Source: Streptomyces sp. MUM 203J
GTDB taxonomy: Bacteria > Actinomycetota > Actinomycetes > Streptomycetales > Streptomycetaceae
Assembly (NCBI RefSeq): GCF_022414595.1
Contig: NZ_JADWYO010000063.1
Location: forward strand, 1-34,446
Length of the DNA: 34,446 nucleotides
Direction of reading: 5' to 3'
The position numbers and the translations under genes were made by a program. Within the stretch, counting starts at the first letter, position 1, and each line of letters begins with the position of its first letter. Under the pieces are notes generated by a model that saw only the letters and a program-made list of their open reading frames with translations, was not told where the DNA came from and did no database searches. This document shows positions 1-8,714 of the stretch, piece after piece.

Positions 1-11
1 ACGCCGCACGT

Positions 12-1598
12 GTGCCGGGGCCGTCCGGCGTGACCGCGGCACGGACCGTCCGCCCGGCCGGGCCCGCGGCCCCGCCTCCGTCGGCGGGCGGGTTGCTGGC
101 GGGGACTCCGGAGGGGCTCGCCGAAGTGGCGCGGCTGGTGGCCGAGTTCGCCCGGGAGGCCGGCACCGGGCTGCGGGGGCGTTCCGGGCCCGCGCCCGCC
201 ATGAGCCCTGGGGAGTTGACGCGGCTGCTGGACGAGCGGCTGCCGGGCGGGGTCGTGCCCCGGGCGGGTGGCGGGCAGGAGGCGGTGCTGGCCCTGGTGC
301 GGGCGTGCGCCGAGGCGGCCGTGGACCTCACGGATCCCCGGGCCGCCGCGCACCTCCAGCCGCCGCCGCTGTCCGTCGCCGCCGCGGCCGACGCGCTGAC
401 CGCCGTCCTCAACGCGTCCCCCGACACCTGGGACTCCGGCCCGTACGCCGTCGAGATCGAGCGCCGCGTCGTGCGCGGACTCGCCGGAGCCGTCGGCTAC
501 GGGCCGGACTCCGGCGGCGTGTTCACCTCCGGCGGCAGCGCCTCCAACCTGCACGCCCTGCTCGTCGCCCGTGACGCCGCCACCGCCAAGCTGCGGGACG
601 TGCGCGGCGCGGGAATGGCCGGGCTGGCCGCCGAACCGATGGTGTTCTGCTCCGAGCTGGCTCACTTCTCGGTCGCCCGTGCCTGCGCCGTCCTGGGCCT
701 CGGAGAGGACGCCGTACGGACCGTCCCGGTCGACCGGCGGCAGCGGATGCGGCCGGACGCGCTCGACGCGCTGTTACGCGGCGGCGACCGGGACACCCGG
801 CTGCCGGTCGCGGTCGTCGCCACCGCCGGGACCACCGACTACGGCTCCTTCGACCCGCTGCCCGAGGTCGCCGCCGTCGCCCGCGCGCACGGTGTCCGGC
901 TGCACGTGGACGCCGCCTATGGGTGCGGCGCGCTGTTCTCGGCCCGGCTGCGGCCCCTGCTGGCCGGGATCGAGGAGGCCGACACGGTGACCCTGGACCT
1001 GCACAAGACGGGCTGGCAGCCCGCCTCCGCCAGTGTGCTGCTGGCCCGGGACGCGGCGGACTTCGTTCCTTCCACCGGGCTGCGGGTCGCCTACCTGAAC
1101 CCCGACGACGACGGCGAGGCCGGGTACGACGGACTGCTCGGACTGTCCCTGCAGACCACCCGCCGGGCCGACGCCCTGAAGGTCGCCGCCGCCTTCCTGG
1201 CGCTCGGCACCGACGGCCTCGGCGCGCTGCTGGACGCCTGCCACGACCTGGCACGGCAGGCGGAGGCGGCCGTCGCCGCGCACCCGCGGCTGGCGCTCAC
1301 CGCCGGAGCGGCGCTGTCCACGGTCGTGTTCCGGTACGTCACCCGGGACCCGGCCGCCTCCGACCGCGTCAACGGCGCTCTGCGGCGCCGCCTGCTGCGC
1401 CGCGGCACGGCCCTCGTCGGCCGTACCACGGTGACCGGGGAGGACGGGCGCGGCGCCGTCCACCTGAAGCTGACCCTGCTGAACCCGCGGACCACGCGGG
1501 CCGAGGTGCGCGGACTGCTCGACGCCGTCGTACGGGCCGGGCGGGCGGAGGAGGCGGAGGGCCCCGCCAGGGCCCCGCATGAAGCACCGCGCGAGTGA
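12..1598 (+). CDS. DesA-like PLP-dependent amino acid decarboxylase (siderophore precursor)
   Basis: A fold-type I group II decarboxylase that would convert a diamino acid (lysine, ornithine or 2,4-diaminobutyrate) to the diamine used in siderophore assembly. Seen in sequence: the FTSGGSASN cofactor motif near residue 175, the HVDAAYG motif with the pyridine-binding Asp near residue 300, and the Schiff-base lysine K332 in DLHKTGWQP. DesA of desferrioxamine synthesis has the same order of motifs but a different lysine context (YHKSFFQP), so the substrate may differ. At 528 aa it is slightly longer than DesA because of an Ala/Pro-rich N-terminus. The GTG at 12 is the first start in the window, but the frame is open to the left edge, so the true start may lie outside. 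Codon 255 (774-776) is TTA, read by the bldA tRNA in Streptomyces. The NIS synthetase follows 50 bp downstream. The family is certain; the substrate is inferred. Confidence 0.9.
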   Translation: MPGPSGVTAARTVRPAGPAAPPPSAGGLLAGTPEGLAEVARLVAEFAREAGTGLRGRSGPAPAMSPGELTRLLDERLPGGVVPRAGGGQEAVLALVRACAEAAVDLTDPRAAAHLQPPPLSVAAAADALTAVLNASPDTWDSGPYAVEIERRVVRGLAGAVGYGPDSGGVFTSGGSASNLHALLVARDAATAKLRDVRGAGMAGLAAEPMVFCSELAHFSVARACAVLGLGEDAVRTVPVDRRQRMRPDALDALLRGGDRDTRLPVAVVATAGTTDYGSFDPLPEVAAVARAHGVRLHVDAAYGCGALFSARLRPLLAGIEEADTVTLDLHKTGWQPASASVLLARDAADFVPSTGLRVAYLNPDDDGEAGYDGLLGLSLQTTRRADALKVAAAFLALGTDGLGALLDACHDLARQAEAAVAAHPRLALTAGAALSTVVFRYVTRDPAASDRVNGALRRRLLRRGTALVGRTTVTGEDGRGAVHLKLTLLNPRTTRAEVRGLLDAVVRAGRAEEAEGPARAPHEAPRE

Positions 1599-1648
1599 GC
1601 AGCGTAAGGGCCGGAGCAAGTCCCCTCCACGAGGAAGGTGTCTCCCGT

Positions 1649-3460
1649 ATGACTGACGGTCACCCCGTGCCCGCCCTCCCCGACGTGTCCCCCGAGTCCT
1701 GGCGGGAGGCCAACCGCCGGGTGCTCGCCAAGGCACTGTCCGAGTTCGCCTTCGAGGAACTGCTGGCACCTGAGCCGCTCGGCCCGGCGGACGACGGGCG
1801 CTACCGGGTCGACCTCGACAGCGGCGTGTCCTACGCCTTCTCCGCGACCCGCGGCGCGCTCGGCTCGTGGCGGGTCGGCAAGGATTCCGTCACCCGGGGC
1901 GCGGCCGGGCTGCTCGGCAACGAGATCGAGACCCCGGCCTGGGACGCCCAGCGGTTCCTCGTCGACTGCGCCGGCACGATAGGCACGGACGCGCCCACCC
2001 TCGGCATCTACCTCACCGAGCTGTCCGCGACCCTCGCCGCCGACGCGGCCCGCATCGAGCACGGCGGGCCCACCGCGGCAGAGTTGCGGCGGCTCGGCCA
2101 CGCCGAGCTGGAGTGCGCGATGACCGGACACCCCACTCTGGTCGCCAACAAGGGCCGGGTCGGCTTCTCCGCGACCGATGTGCGGGCCTACGCCCCCGAG
2201 TCGCGGCAGCCGGTCGCCCTCCAGTGGGTGGCCGTGCACCGCGGCCTCGCGGAGTTCCGGGCCACTCCCGAGCTCAGCGAACAGGGTGTGCTGCGGCATG
2301 AGCTGGGTGACGCCACGGTGGCCGCGTTCCGGGCCCGGATCGAGGCGGGCGGCGGTGACCCGGACGCGTATGTGTGGCTGCCGGTCCACCCCTGGCAGTG
2401 GGACCACGCCGTGCAGGTGCTGTTCGCCGGCGAGGTGGCGCAGCGCCGCATCATCCCGCTCGGCAACGGTCCGGACCTCCATCTGCCGCAGCAGTCCGTC
2501 CGGACCATGACGAACATCAGCGAACAGCACCGGTACGACGTCAAGCTGCCCCTCAGGATCGTCAACACGCTGATCTGGCGCGGCATTCCGCCGCACTGCA
2601 CCCAGGGTGCCCCGCTCACCACGCGGTGGCTGACCGGGCTGCTGGGCCGTGACCCGCTGCTGCGGGACGAGCTGCGGACCGTGTTCCTGGGCGAGATCGC
2701 CTCCGTGACGGTCCGTCACCCCTATCTGGACCGTGTGCCGGACATGCCGTACCAGCACCTGGAGACGCTGGGCTGCATCTGGCGCGAGTCGGTGTACTCG
2801 CGGCAGGACGAGGGCGAGCGGGTGCGCACCTTCGCCTCGCTGCTGCACGTCGACGAGCGCGGCACGTCCTTCGCGGCCGAACTGGCGCGCGCCTCGGGCC
2901 TGCCCGCCGAGGAGTGGCTGTCGCGGCTCTTCGAGACGGTGACCCATCCGGTGCTGCACGTGATGTACACGTACGGCATCACCTTCAACCCGCACGGCCA
3001 GAACACGCTCGTCGGCTACGACGGGAACGACGTGCCCCGCAGACTGTTCCTGAAGGACTTCGTGGACGACGTGTCGGTGTCGCACGCCCCCGTGCCGGAG
3101 CGCGGCCCCGAACCGGACGGCCACGACCACGTACTGCCCCGCAAACACCCGACGGTCATCCGCCAGCACGTCGTCGACCAGCTCCTGCTGGGCCACTTCC
3201 GCTACCTGGCCCCGTTGGCCGCCGAGCACCTGGGCGTACCGGAGCGGCGCTTCTGGCGCCTGGTGCGGCAGGCGGTCCTCTCGTACCAGAAGCGGTTCCC
3301 CGACAAGAAGGAGAGGTTCGCGGAGTACGACATGCTCGCACCCGAGTTCCCCCGCTACCCCTTCAACACCGACCGGCTCGTCGTCACCCGCTATGTCGAC
3401 CGGGCCCTGCGGCACGCACTGCGCCCGAACGGCACCGTCCCCAACCCGCTGCACCCATGA
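1649..3460 (+). CDS. IucA/IucC-family NRPS-independent siderophore (NIS) synthetase
   Basis: A 603-aa ATP-dependent synthetase that would adenylate a carboxylic acid (citrate, succinyl or similar) and condense it with an amine or hydroxylamine. Visible motifs: GHPTLVANKGRVGF at 160-173 (nucleotide-binding HPxxKxRxG), the SVRTMTNIS segment near residue 282, the NPHGQN segment near 446-451 (counterpart of the HxQN active-site motif), and a C-terminal FhuF-like region with FPRYPFNTDR. The length is normal for the family. The ATG at 1649 is chosen because GAGGAAGG at 1631-1638 sits about 10 nt upstream; an in-frame GTG at 1595 would overlap the previous stop but has no comparable site. The gene overlaps the next one by ATGA. 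Only one NIS synthetase is in the window, so a partner enzyme or hydroxylase/acyltransferase may lie to the left. Confidence 0.95.
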   Translation: MTDGHPVPALPDVSPESWREANRRVLAKALSEFAFEELLAPEPLGPADDGRYRVDLDSGVSYAFSATRGALGSWRVGKDSVTRGAAGLLGNEIETPAWDAQRFLVDCAGTIGTDAPTLGIYLTELSATLAADAARIEHGGPTAAELRRLGHAELECAMTGHPTLVANKGRVGFSATDVRAYAPESRQPVALQWVAVHRGLAEFRATPELSEQGVLRHELGDATVAAFRARIEAGGGDPDAYVWLPVHPWQWDHAVQVLFAGEVAQRRIIPLGNGPDLHLPQQSVRTMTNISEQHRYDVKLPLRIVNTLIWRGIPPHCTQGAPLTTRWLTGLLGRDPLLRDELRTVFLGEIASVTVRHPYLDRVPDMPYQHLETLGCIWRESVYSRQDEGERVRTFASLLHVDERGTSFAAELARASGLPAEEWLSRLFETVTHPVLHVMYTYGITFNPHGQNTLVGYDGNDVPRRLFLKDFVDDVSVSHAPVPERGPEPDGHDHVLPRKHPTVIRQHVVDQLLLGHFRYLAPLAAEHLGVPERRFWRLVRQAVLSYQKRFPDKKERFAEYDMLAPEFPRYPFNTDRLVVTRYVDRALRHALRPNGTVPNPLHP

Positions 3461-4299
3461 CGCCCGGCACCTCGCGCCCCGTCGAGATCAGCGCGCACGG
3501 CCTCACCCTCGGCCACGGGGGTGAGCCCGTCGTGTCCGGCATCAGCGTCACCCTGCGGCCGGGACGGGTCACCGCGCTCGTCGGCCCCAACGGCTCCGGC
3601 AAGTCCACCCTGCTGCGGGCGCTCGCCCGGCTGCACGCCCCGGATGCCGGGCGGATCGTGCTGGACGGCCGTGACCTGGCCTCCTACCGTCCGCGCGAAC
3701 TGGCCCGGAGGCTCAGCTTCCTGACCCAGTCACCGATCGTCCCGGCCGGGGTGACCGTGGAGGAGCTGGTGGCGTACGGCCGCCATCCGCACCAGGGGCT
3801 GCTGGCGCGTGGTGCAGGTGACGAGGACCGGGCTGCGGTCGGCTGGGCGCTGGACGCGACCGGCCTGCGCCCGCTGGCCGGTCGGACCCTGGACCGGCTG
3901 TCGGGCGGCGAGCGGCAGCGGGCGTGGATCGCGATGGCGCTGGCCCAGCGCACGGGGCTGCTGCTGCTCGACGAGCCGACCACGTATCTGGACATCCGCT
4001 ACCAGATCGAGGTGCTGCGGCTGGTGCGGAGGCTGGCCGACACGCACGGCATCACCGTGGCGGTGGTGCTGCACGACCTGAACCAGGCCGCCGCGTTCTC
4101 CGACGCGATGGCCGTGCTGGCCGGGGGCCGGATCGTGGCCGCCGGGACGCCCGCCGAGGCGCTGACGGAGGACACCGTCCGCACGGCCTTCGGCATCGAC
4201 ACGACCGTCACCCCCGACCCCCGCACGGGTGCGCCGACCTGCCTGCCGACCTGGCGGGAACCGGCCCCCGCGCCGCGATCCGCCATCCGAGACCGGTAA
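3457..4299 (+). CDS. Iron-siderophore ABC transporter, ATP-binding protein (FecE/FepC type)
   Basis: A 280-aa cytoplasmic ATPase that powers ferri-siderophore uptake. Seen: Walker A GPNGSGKST at 43-51, Q-loop in the FLTQSP segment, signature LSGGERQR from residue 148, Walker B LLLLDEPTT with D172/E173, and H-loop H206 in VLHDLNQA. The VLHDLNQAAAFSD segment is typical of the iron-chelate subfamily. The ATG overlaps the stop of the NIS synthetase by 4 bp (ATGA), implying translational coupling, and the receptor lipoprotein gene begins 23 bp downstream. Its place in the operon suggests that it imports the iron complex of the siderophore made by the two upstream genes. Confidence 0.95.
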   Translation: MTPGTSRPVEISAHGLTLGHGGEPVVSGISVTLRPGRVTALVGPNGSGKSTLLRALARLHAPDAGRIVLDGRDLASYRPRELARRLSFLTQSPIVPAGVTVEELVAYGRHPHQGLLARGAGDEDRAAVGWALDATGLRPLAGRTLDRLSGGERQRAWIAMALAQRTGLLLLDEPTTYLDIRYQIEVLRLVRRLADTHGITVAVVLHDLNQAAAFSDAMAVLAGGRIVAAGTPAEALTEDTVRTAFGIDTTVTPDPRTGAPTCLPTWREPAPAPRSAIRDR

Positions 4300-4322
4300 G
4301 ACGACCGGAGGAACACGCCACC

Positions 4323-5285
4323 ATGCGCATTCCCCTCAGGACCTGTGCCGTCCTGGCCCTGCTCACCGTCACCGCCACGGCCTGCGCCGCTCAGGACTCC
4401 GGCGAGGGCGCCGACCCGGCCCCCGGCGCCCTCACCGTCACCCATCTCAAGGGCAGCACCACCCTCGACCGGCCCGCCACCCGGGTCGTCGCCCTGGAGT
4501 GGACGTATGCCGAGGACCTGCTGGCCCTCGGCGTGTCCCCGGCCGGTGTCGCCGACATCGAGGGCTACGGCCAGTGGGTGACCGGCGGCCCGCGCCTCGA
4601 CGGGTCGGTCAAGGACGTGGGCACGCGTCAGGCACCGAGTCTGGAGACGGTCAAGGCCCTGAAACCCGACCTGATCATCACCTCCAAGGTGCGCTCCGAG
4701 GCCAACTACGACCAGCTGAACAGGATCGCGCCGACACTGATGTTCGACCCGTACGCGACGGCGAGCGAGTACGACGAGATGCGGTCCACGCTCCGGCAGA
4801 TCGGCATCGCGGTGGGCAGGCCCAAGGCCGCCGACGAGGCGCTCGAGGAGCTGGACCTCAAGATCGCCGCGGCTCGGAAGAAGGTCGCCGGGGCCGGGAA
4901 GGACGGGGCCGAGGTGACCGTCGCCCGCGGCTACACCACCGACGGGGCCGCCGTGGTCGAGGTACTGACCGGCTCCACCATCCCGGGCGGGCTGCTGCCG
5001 CAGCTGGGCCTGCGGAACGCCTGGACGGGGAAGGCCGACGCGTACGGCATGAGCAAGGTCGACATCGAGGGCCTGAAGCCGGCCGAGAAGTCCACGCTCG
5101 TCTATGTGGCGGCGAAGGACGACGACGTGTTCGCGGCCTCGCTGCCCAAGAACGCGCTGTGGCGGAGTCTGGACTTCGCGAAGGCCGGGCGGGTGCACGC
5201 CCTGGACCCGGGCACCTGGTTCTTCGGCGGACCGTTCTCGACCGCGCGGGTCGCTGACGAGATCGCGGGCGCGCTGACCGAATGA
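4323..5285 (+). CDS. Ferri-siderophore-binding lipoprotein
   Basis: A 320-aa extracellular receptor of the cluster A-II (FecB/FhuD/BtuF) type. The N-terminus has two Arg, a hydrophobic stretch and a lipobox-like TATAC with C21 as the lipidated residue, so it should be membrane-anchored. Mature-domain hallmarks: the RPATRVVALEWTYAEDLLALGV segment, the PSLETVKALKPDLIIT segment, and a long central helix with LDLKIAAARKK. The ATG at 4323 follows GGAGGAA (4307-4313) at a 9-nt spacing. The stop overlaps the permease start by ATGA. Together with its neighbours it forms a complete importer; ligand specificity cannot be read from sequence. Confidence 0.94.
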   Translation: MRIPLRTCAVLALLTVTATACAAQDSGEGADPAPGALTVTHLKGSTTLDRPATRVVALEWTYAEDLLALGVSPAGVADIEGYGQWVTGGPRLDGSVKDVGTRQAPSLETVKALKPDLIITSKVRSEANYDQLNRIAPTLMFDPYATASEYDEMRSTLRQIGIAVGRPKAADEALEELDLKIAAARKKVAGAGKDGAEVTVARGYTTDGAAVVEVLTGSTIPGGLLPQLGLRNAWTGKADAYGMSKVDIEGLKPAEKSTLVYVAAKDDDVFAASLPKNALWRSLDFAKAGRVHALDPGTWFFGGPFSTARVADEIAGALTE

Positions 5286-7303
5286 CGGCTCACCGTGTGC
5301 GGCCCGGCCCGGTCGCCGTGCTGCTCGGCGGGGCGGCGGCACTGCTCCTGGTGACGGCGGCACACCTGTCGTACGGGCGCAGTGACGTCGGGCCGGGCGA
5401 GCTGCTGGGCCTGCTCGGGGGCGCCGCCGACGCGGACGCCCGGTCGGTGCTGCTGGGCGGACGGCTGCCGCGCACACTGGCGGGCCTGGTGTCGGGGGCG
5501 GCGCTGGCGACGGCCGGATGCCTGCTTCAGTCCTCCGTCCGCAACGCGCTGGCCTCCCCGGACACCCTCGGGGTGACGGCGGGCGGATATCTGGCGGTGA
5601 CGGTCGGCGCGATCACGGGGCTGTCGACGGGTGATCTGCCACGCGGGGCACTGGCGTTCACGGGCGGGCTGCTGGCGGCGGCGCTGGTGCACGCGGTGGC
5701 GGGCGGGGCCCGGGGGCGTCCGGCGCATCTGGTGCTGGCCGGGATGTCGGTGATGCTCGCGCTGTCGAGTGCGACGGCCGTGCTCGTGGTGCTGTTCCAG
5801 GAGGAGACCGGCGCGGTGTTCTTCTGGGGGCACGGCTCGCTGGTGGTGGCCGACAGCGGCCGGTCCCTGGCCGCGGTGCCGCTGCTGGCGGCGGGACTGC
5901 TGGGCGGGCTGCTGCTGGCCCGCTCCCTGGACATCCTCGGCACCGGCGACGAGACGGCGCGGGGCCTCGGGGTGAACGTGGGCCGGGTGCGGCTGACGGC
6001 GGTGGTGCTCTCGGTGCTGCTGACCGCGTGCGCGGTGTCGGTGACCGGCCCCATCGGGTTCGTCGGTCTGGCCGCGCCGCACCTCGTACGGCTGGCGGGG
6101 GTACGGCGGCATGCGGCGCTCCTGCCCGGCGCGGCGCTGTGGGGGGCGACGCTGCTGCTGGCCGCGGACCTGCTGGCGCGGGTGACGTCGCCGACCGGCA
6201 ACGAGGTCCCGGCGGGGGTGGTGACGGCGCTGTTCGGGGCGCCGCTGTTCCTGTGGCTGGCGCGGCGGCTGCCCTCGGATCCGGCGTCTCCGGGCACGGC
6301 CGTGCCGGGGCGGCGGCGGTATCCGTACGGGCCGCTGCTGGCGGGCGGGGCGGTGGCGGTGTGCGCGCTGCTGGCGGCGGGCCTGGTGCTGGGCGACATC
6401 GGGGTACCGGTGGGCGAACTGCCCCGGCTGCTGCTGGGCGGGGGCGACGCGCTGCTGCGGGGGGTGGTGCTGGACTACCGGCTGCCGCGGCTGCTGGTGG
6501 CCGCGGTGGCGGGGGCGCTGCTGGCGGTGGCGGGCGGGATCGTGCAGACCGTGTCGCGCAACCCGCTCGCGGACCTGACGGTGATGGGCGTGAGCGGGGG
6601 CGCCGGGTTCGGGGCCGCGCTCGTGCTGGTGGCGCTGCCGTCGGTGCCGTACGGAGCGCTGCCGTTCGCGGCGCTGCTGGGCGGGGCGGCGGCGTTCGCA
6701 CTGACCTACGGGCTGTCGCTGCGGCGGGGTTCGGTGGCGCCGGAGCGGCTGGTGCTGGTCGGCATCGGCACGTTCGCGCTGACGACGGCGGCGACCAACT
6801 ACCTGGTGACGGGGGCCCGTTTCCAGGTAGCCCAGGCCCTGACATGGCTGTCGGGCTCGACCTACGCGCGGGACACGACGGACCTGTCGGTCCTGGCGGT
6901 GGCGTCGGCTGTGGGCCTTCCCCTCCTGCTGCTCGCCTTCCGCCGCCTGGACCTGCTGGCCCTGGGCGAGGACACCCCCCGCACCCTGGGCCTGCCGCTG
7001 GAGCGGACCCGCCTGGCGGTACTGGGACTGGCCGTGGCGCTCGCCGCGGGCGCGGTGGCCGTGGTGGGCACGGTGGCGTTCGTGGGCCTGGTGGCCCCGC
7101 ACGCGGCCCGCATGCTGGTGGGATCCCGGGCGCACCGCCTGCTGCCGGTGGCGGGGTTGCTGGGCGCCGCGCTGATGATCACCGCGGACACGGTGGGACG
7201 TACGGTGATCGCCCCGGCGGAGATCCCCTCGGGCCTGCTGGCAGCGCTGATCGGCACTCCGTACTTCGTGTGGCAGCTGCGGCGGGGCGGCCGGGCGGGC
7301 TGA
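5282..7303 (+). CDS. Fused double FecCD-type iron-siderophore permease (FhuB-like)
   Basis: A 673-aa integral membrane protein made of two tandem FecCD permease domains (about residues 1-335 and 345-673), like E. coli FhuB, so one polypeptide replaces the usual pair of permease subunits. Both halves show the family landmarks: RLPRTLAGLVSGAALATAGC with NALASPDTLGVTAGG in the first and RLPRLLVAAVAGALLAVAGG with NPLADLTVMGVSGG in the second. GPIGFVGLAAPHLVR and GTVAFVGLVAPHAAR mark the ATPase-coupling loops. The remainder is rich in Leu/Ala/Gly membrane segments. The start overlaps the receptor stop (ATGA). It ends the operon, 34 bp from a convergent photolyase gene. Confidence 0.95.
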   Translation: MTAHRVRPGPVAVLLGGAAALLLVTAAHLSYGRSDVGPGELLGLLGGAADADARSVLLGGRLPRTLAGLVSGAALATAGCLLQSSVRNALASPDTLGVTAGGYLAVTVGAITGLSTGDLPRGALAFTGGLLAAALVHAVAGGARGRPAHLVLAGMSVMLALSSATAVLVVLFQEETGAVFFWGHGSLVVADSGRSLAAVPLLAAGLLGGLLLARSLDILGTGDETARGLGVNVGRVRLTAVVLSVLLTACAVSVTGPIGFVGLAAPHLVRLAGVRRHAALLPGAALWGATLLLAADLLARVTSPTGNEVPAGVVTALFGAPLFLWLARRLPSDPASPGTAVPGRRRYPYGPLLAGGAVAVCALLAAGLVLGDIGVPVGELPRLLLGGGDALLRGVVLDYRLPRLLVAAVAGALLAVAGGIVQTVSRNPLADLTVMGVSGGAGFGAALVLVALPSVPYGALPFAALLGGAAAFALTYGLSLRRGSVAPERLVLVGIGTFALTTAATNYLVTGARFQVAQALTWLSGSTYARDTTDLSVLAVASAVGLPLLLLAFRRLDLLALGEDTPRTLGLPLERTRLAVLGLAVALAAGAVAVVGTVAFVGLVAPHAARMLVGSRAHRLLPVAGLLGAALMITADTVGRTVIAPAEIPSGLLAALIGTPYFVWQLRRGGRAG

Positions 7304-7341
7304 GCCCGGGGAGGAACGGACCGCCCCCGTCCGCGGCTCAG
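7300..7341. terminator. Candidate bidirectional terminator between permease and photolyase genes
   Basis: CTGAGCC (7300-7306) is repeated in inverted form as GGCTCAG (7335-7341), spanning both convergent stop codons. A smaller CGGAC/GTCCG stem lies between them. There is no T-run, which is common in Streptomyces terminators. The stem is short, so confidence is limited. Confidence 0.35.
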
Positions 7342-8714
7342 TCCTCCCGGCCCCGGGCCCGCCGGAACCGGGCGAGCCCGTCGGACAGGTCCACGATGGG
7401 CTGCGGGTAGCCGCCCCGTACGAGCGCGGCGGTGCGCGGCTTCCACGGCTCGTGCACGGCCGCACCGGGAACCTCCGCGAGTTCGGGCACCCAGCGGCGC
7501 ACGTAGTCGCCCTCGGGGTCGTACCGGCGGCCCTGGAGGACCGGGTTGAGGACCCGGTTCGGGCGGGTGTCCGTGCCGGTTCCCGCGACCCACTGCCAGT
7601 TCAGCTGGTTGTTGGCGAGGTCTCCGTCGACCAGCAGGTGCAGGAAGTGGCGTGCGCCGACACGCCAGTCGACGTACAGGGTCTTGGTGAGGAGGGAGGC
7701 GGCGAGCAGCCGGCCCCGGTTGTGCATCCAGCCCTCGTGGGCGAGTTGCCGGAGGGCGGCGTCCACGATCGGGTAGCCGGTGCGCCCCTGCCGCCACGCC
7801 TCGACGTCGTCCGCCGCCGACCGCTCCGTACGCCAGCGGTCACCGTGGGGCCGGTACTCGTGGTGGGCCGCGGACGGACGGGCGGCGAGCACCTGGCGGT
7901 GGAAGTCCCGCCAGCACAGCTGCCGCACGAAGGCCTCGGCGCCCGGTCCGCCTCGGGCGCGCGCCCGGTGGACGACCTCGGCGGCGGAGACGGCGCCGAA
8001 GTGCAGGTACGGGGAGAGGCGCGAGGTGGCGTCGCCCGCCAGGTCGTCGTGCCGGTCCTCGTACGCGCCGAGGCCGTCGCGCAGCCAGGCGGTGAGCCGT
8101 CGGCGGGCCTCGCGTTCGCCGCCGGGCGGGAGAGCGGGTGAGAGACCGGCCGTGGGTGCGGGGAACGGCGGGCCCTCGGAGCGGATGTGCGCGGGCACCG
8201 GCACCCGGCGCGGCGCGGCCAGCGGCTCGCGCAGCCGCTCCCGGCTCCAGCGCCGGAAGTAAGGGGTGAACACGGCGTAGTGGTCGGAGCCCTGCGGGGT
8301 GACCGACCCGGGCGGCAGCGCGGTGCCCACCGCTTCGTGGACGTGCAGGGTGCGCCGCTCGGCGGTCAGGGCGGCGCGCAGCCGGTCCTCCCTGTGCCGG
8401 GCGTAGCCGCTGTGGTCGGCGGCGAGGTGCACCTCGTCCGCCCCGGCCTCCGCCGCCACGGCGCACACGGTCCGCGTGACGTCGCCGGACCGGACCACCA
8501 GCCGTCCGCCACGCTCGCGGAGCGACTCGTGCAGGTCGGTGAGGCAGTCCGCGAGGAAGGCCTCGCGGTTGGGTGCGGTGAACCCGGCGGCGGCGATGGT
8601 CCCGTCCCGTACGAAGAGCGGCACGACGGTCTCGGCGGTCCGCAGGGCCGCCCGCAGCGGCGGGTGGTCGTGCACCCGCAGATCGGCGGTGAACAGGACG
8701 ACGGCGACGGTCAC
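7338..8714 (-). CDS. phr: Class I cyclobutane pyrimidine dimer photolyase
   Basis: A 458-aa light-driven DNA repair flavoenzyme that splits UV-induced pyrimidine dimers. The N-terminal antenna domain starts with VVLFTADLRVHDHPPL. The C-terminal FAD domain shows SRLSPYLHFGAVS, RTGYPIVDAALRQL, GWMHNRGRLLAASLLTK, DWRVGARHFLHLLVDGDLA, NNQLNWQWVAGTGTD and DPEGDYVRRWVPEL, all hallmarks of microbial class I photolyases. S. griseus photolyase, of similar length, is known to use a deazaflavin (8-HDF) antenna, so the same is likely here, by inference. The start is GTG and forms a 4-bp GTGA overlap with the stop of the upstream SDR/DUF2867 gene, so the two are co-translated. A cryptochrome role is not excluded but is less likely. 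Confidence 0.95.
   Translation of the reverse strand: MTVAVVLFTADLRVHDHPPLRAALRTAETVVPLFVRDGTIAAAGFTAPNREAFLADCLTDLHESLRERGGRLVVRSGDVTRTVCAVAAEAGADEVHLAADHSGYARHREDRLRAALTAERRTLHVHEAVGTALPPGSVTPQGSDHYAVFTPYFRRWSRERLREPLAAPRRVPVPAHIRSEGPPFPAPTAGLSPALPPGGEREARRRLTAWLRDGLGAYEDRHDDLAGDATSRLSPYLHFGAVSAAEVVHRARARGGPGAEAFVRQLCWRDFHRQVLAARPSAAHHEYRPHGDRWRTERSAADDVEAWRQGRTGYPIVDAALRQLAHEGWMHNRGRLLAASLLTKTLYVDWRVGARHFLHLLVDGDLANNQLNWQWVAGTGTDTRPNRVLNPVLQGRRYDPEGDYVRRWVPELAEVPGAAVHEPWKPRTAALVRGGYPQPIVDLSDGLARFRRARGRED

Noticed and set aside
1091..3454. A 787-codon minus-strand frame opposite the NIS synthetase
   Set aside because: Its His/Arg/Val-rich composition mirrors the coding strand, and no start context or domain is seen.
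1..7303. An IdeR/DmdR iron box within the siderophore unit
   Set aside because: No TTAGGTTAGGCTAACCTAA-like palindrome was seen; gene spacings are too short for an internal promoter, so the box is expected left of the window.
5102..7465. A 787-codon minus-strand frame opposite the FecCD permease
   Set aside because: Arg/Gln/His-rich shadow of a membrane protein gene.
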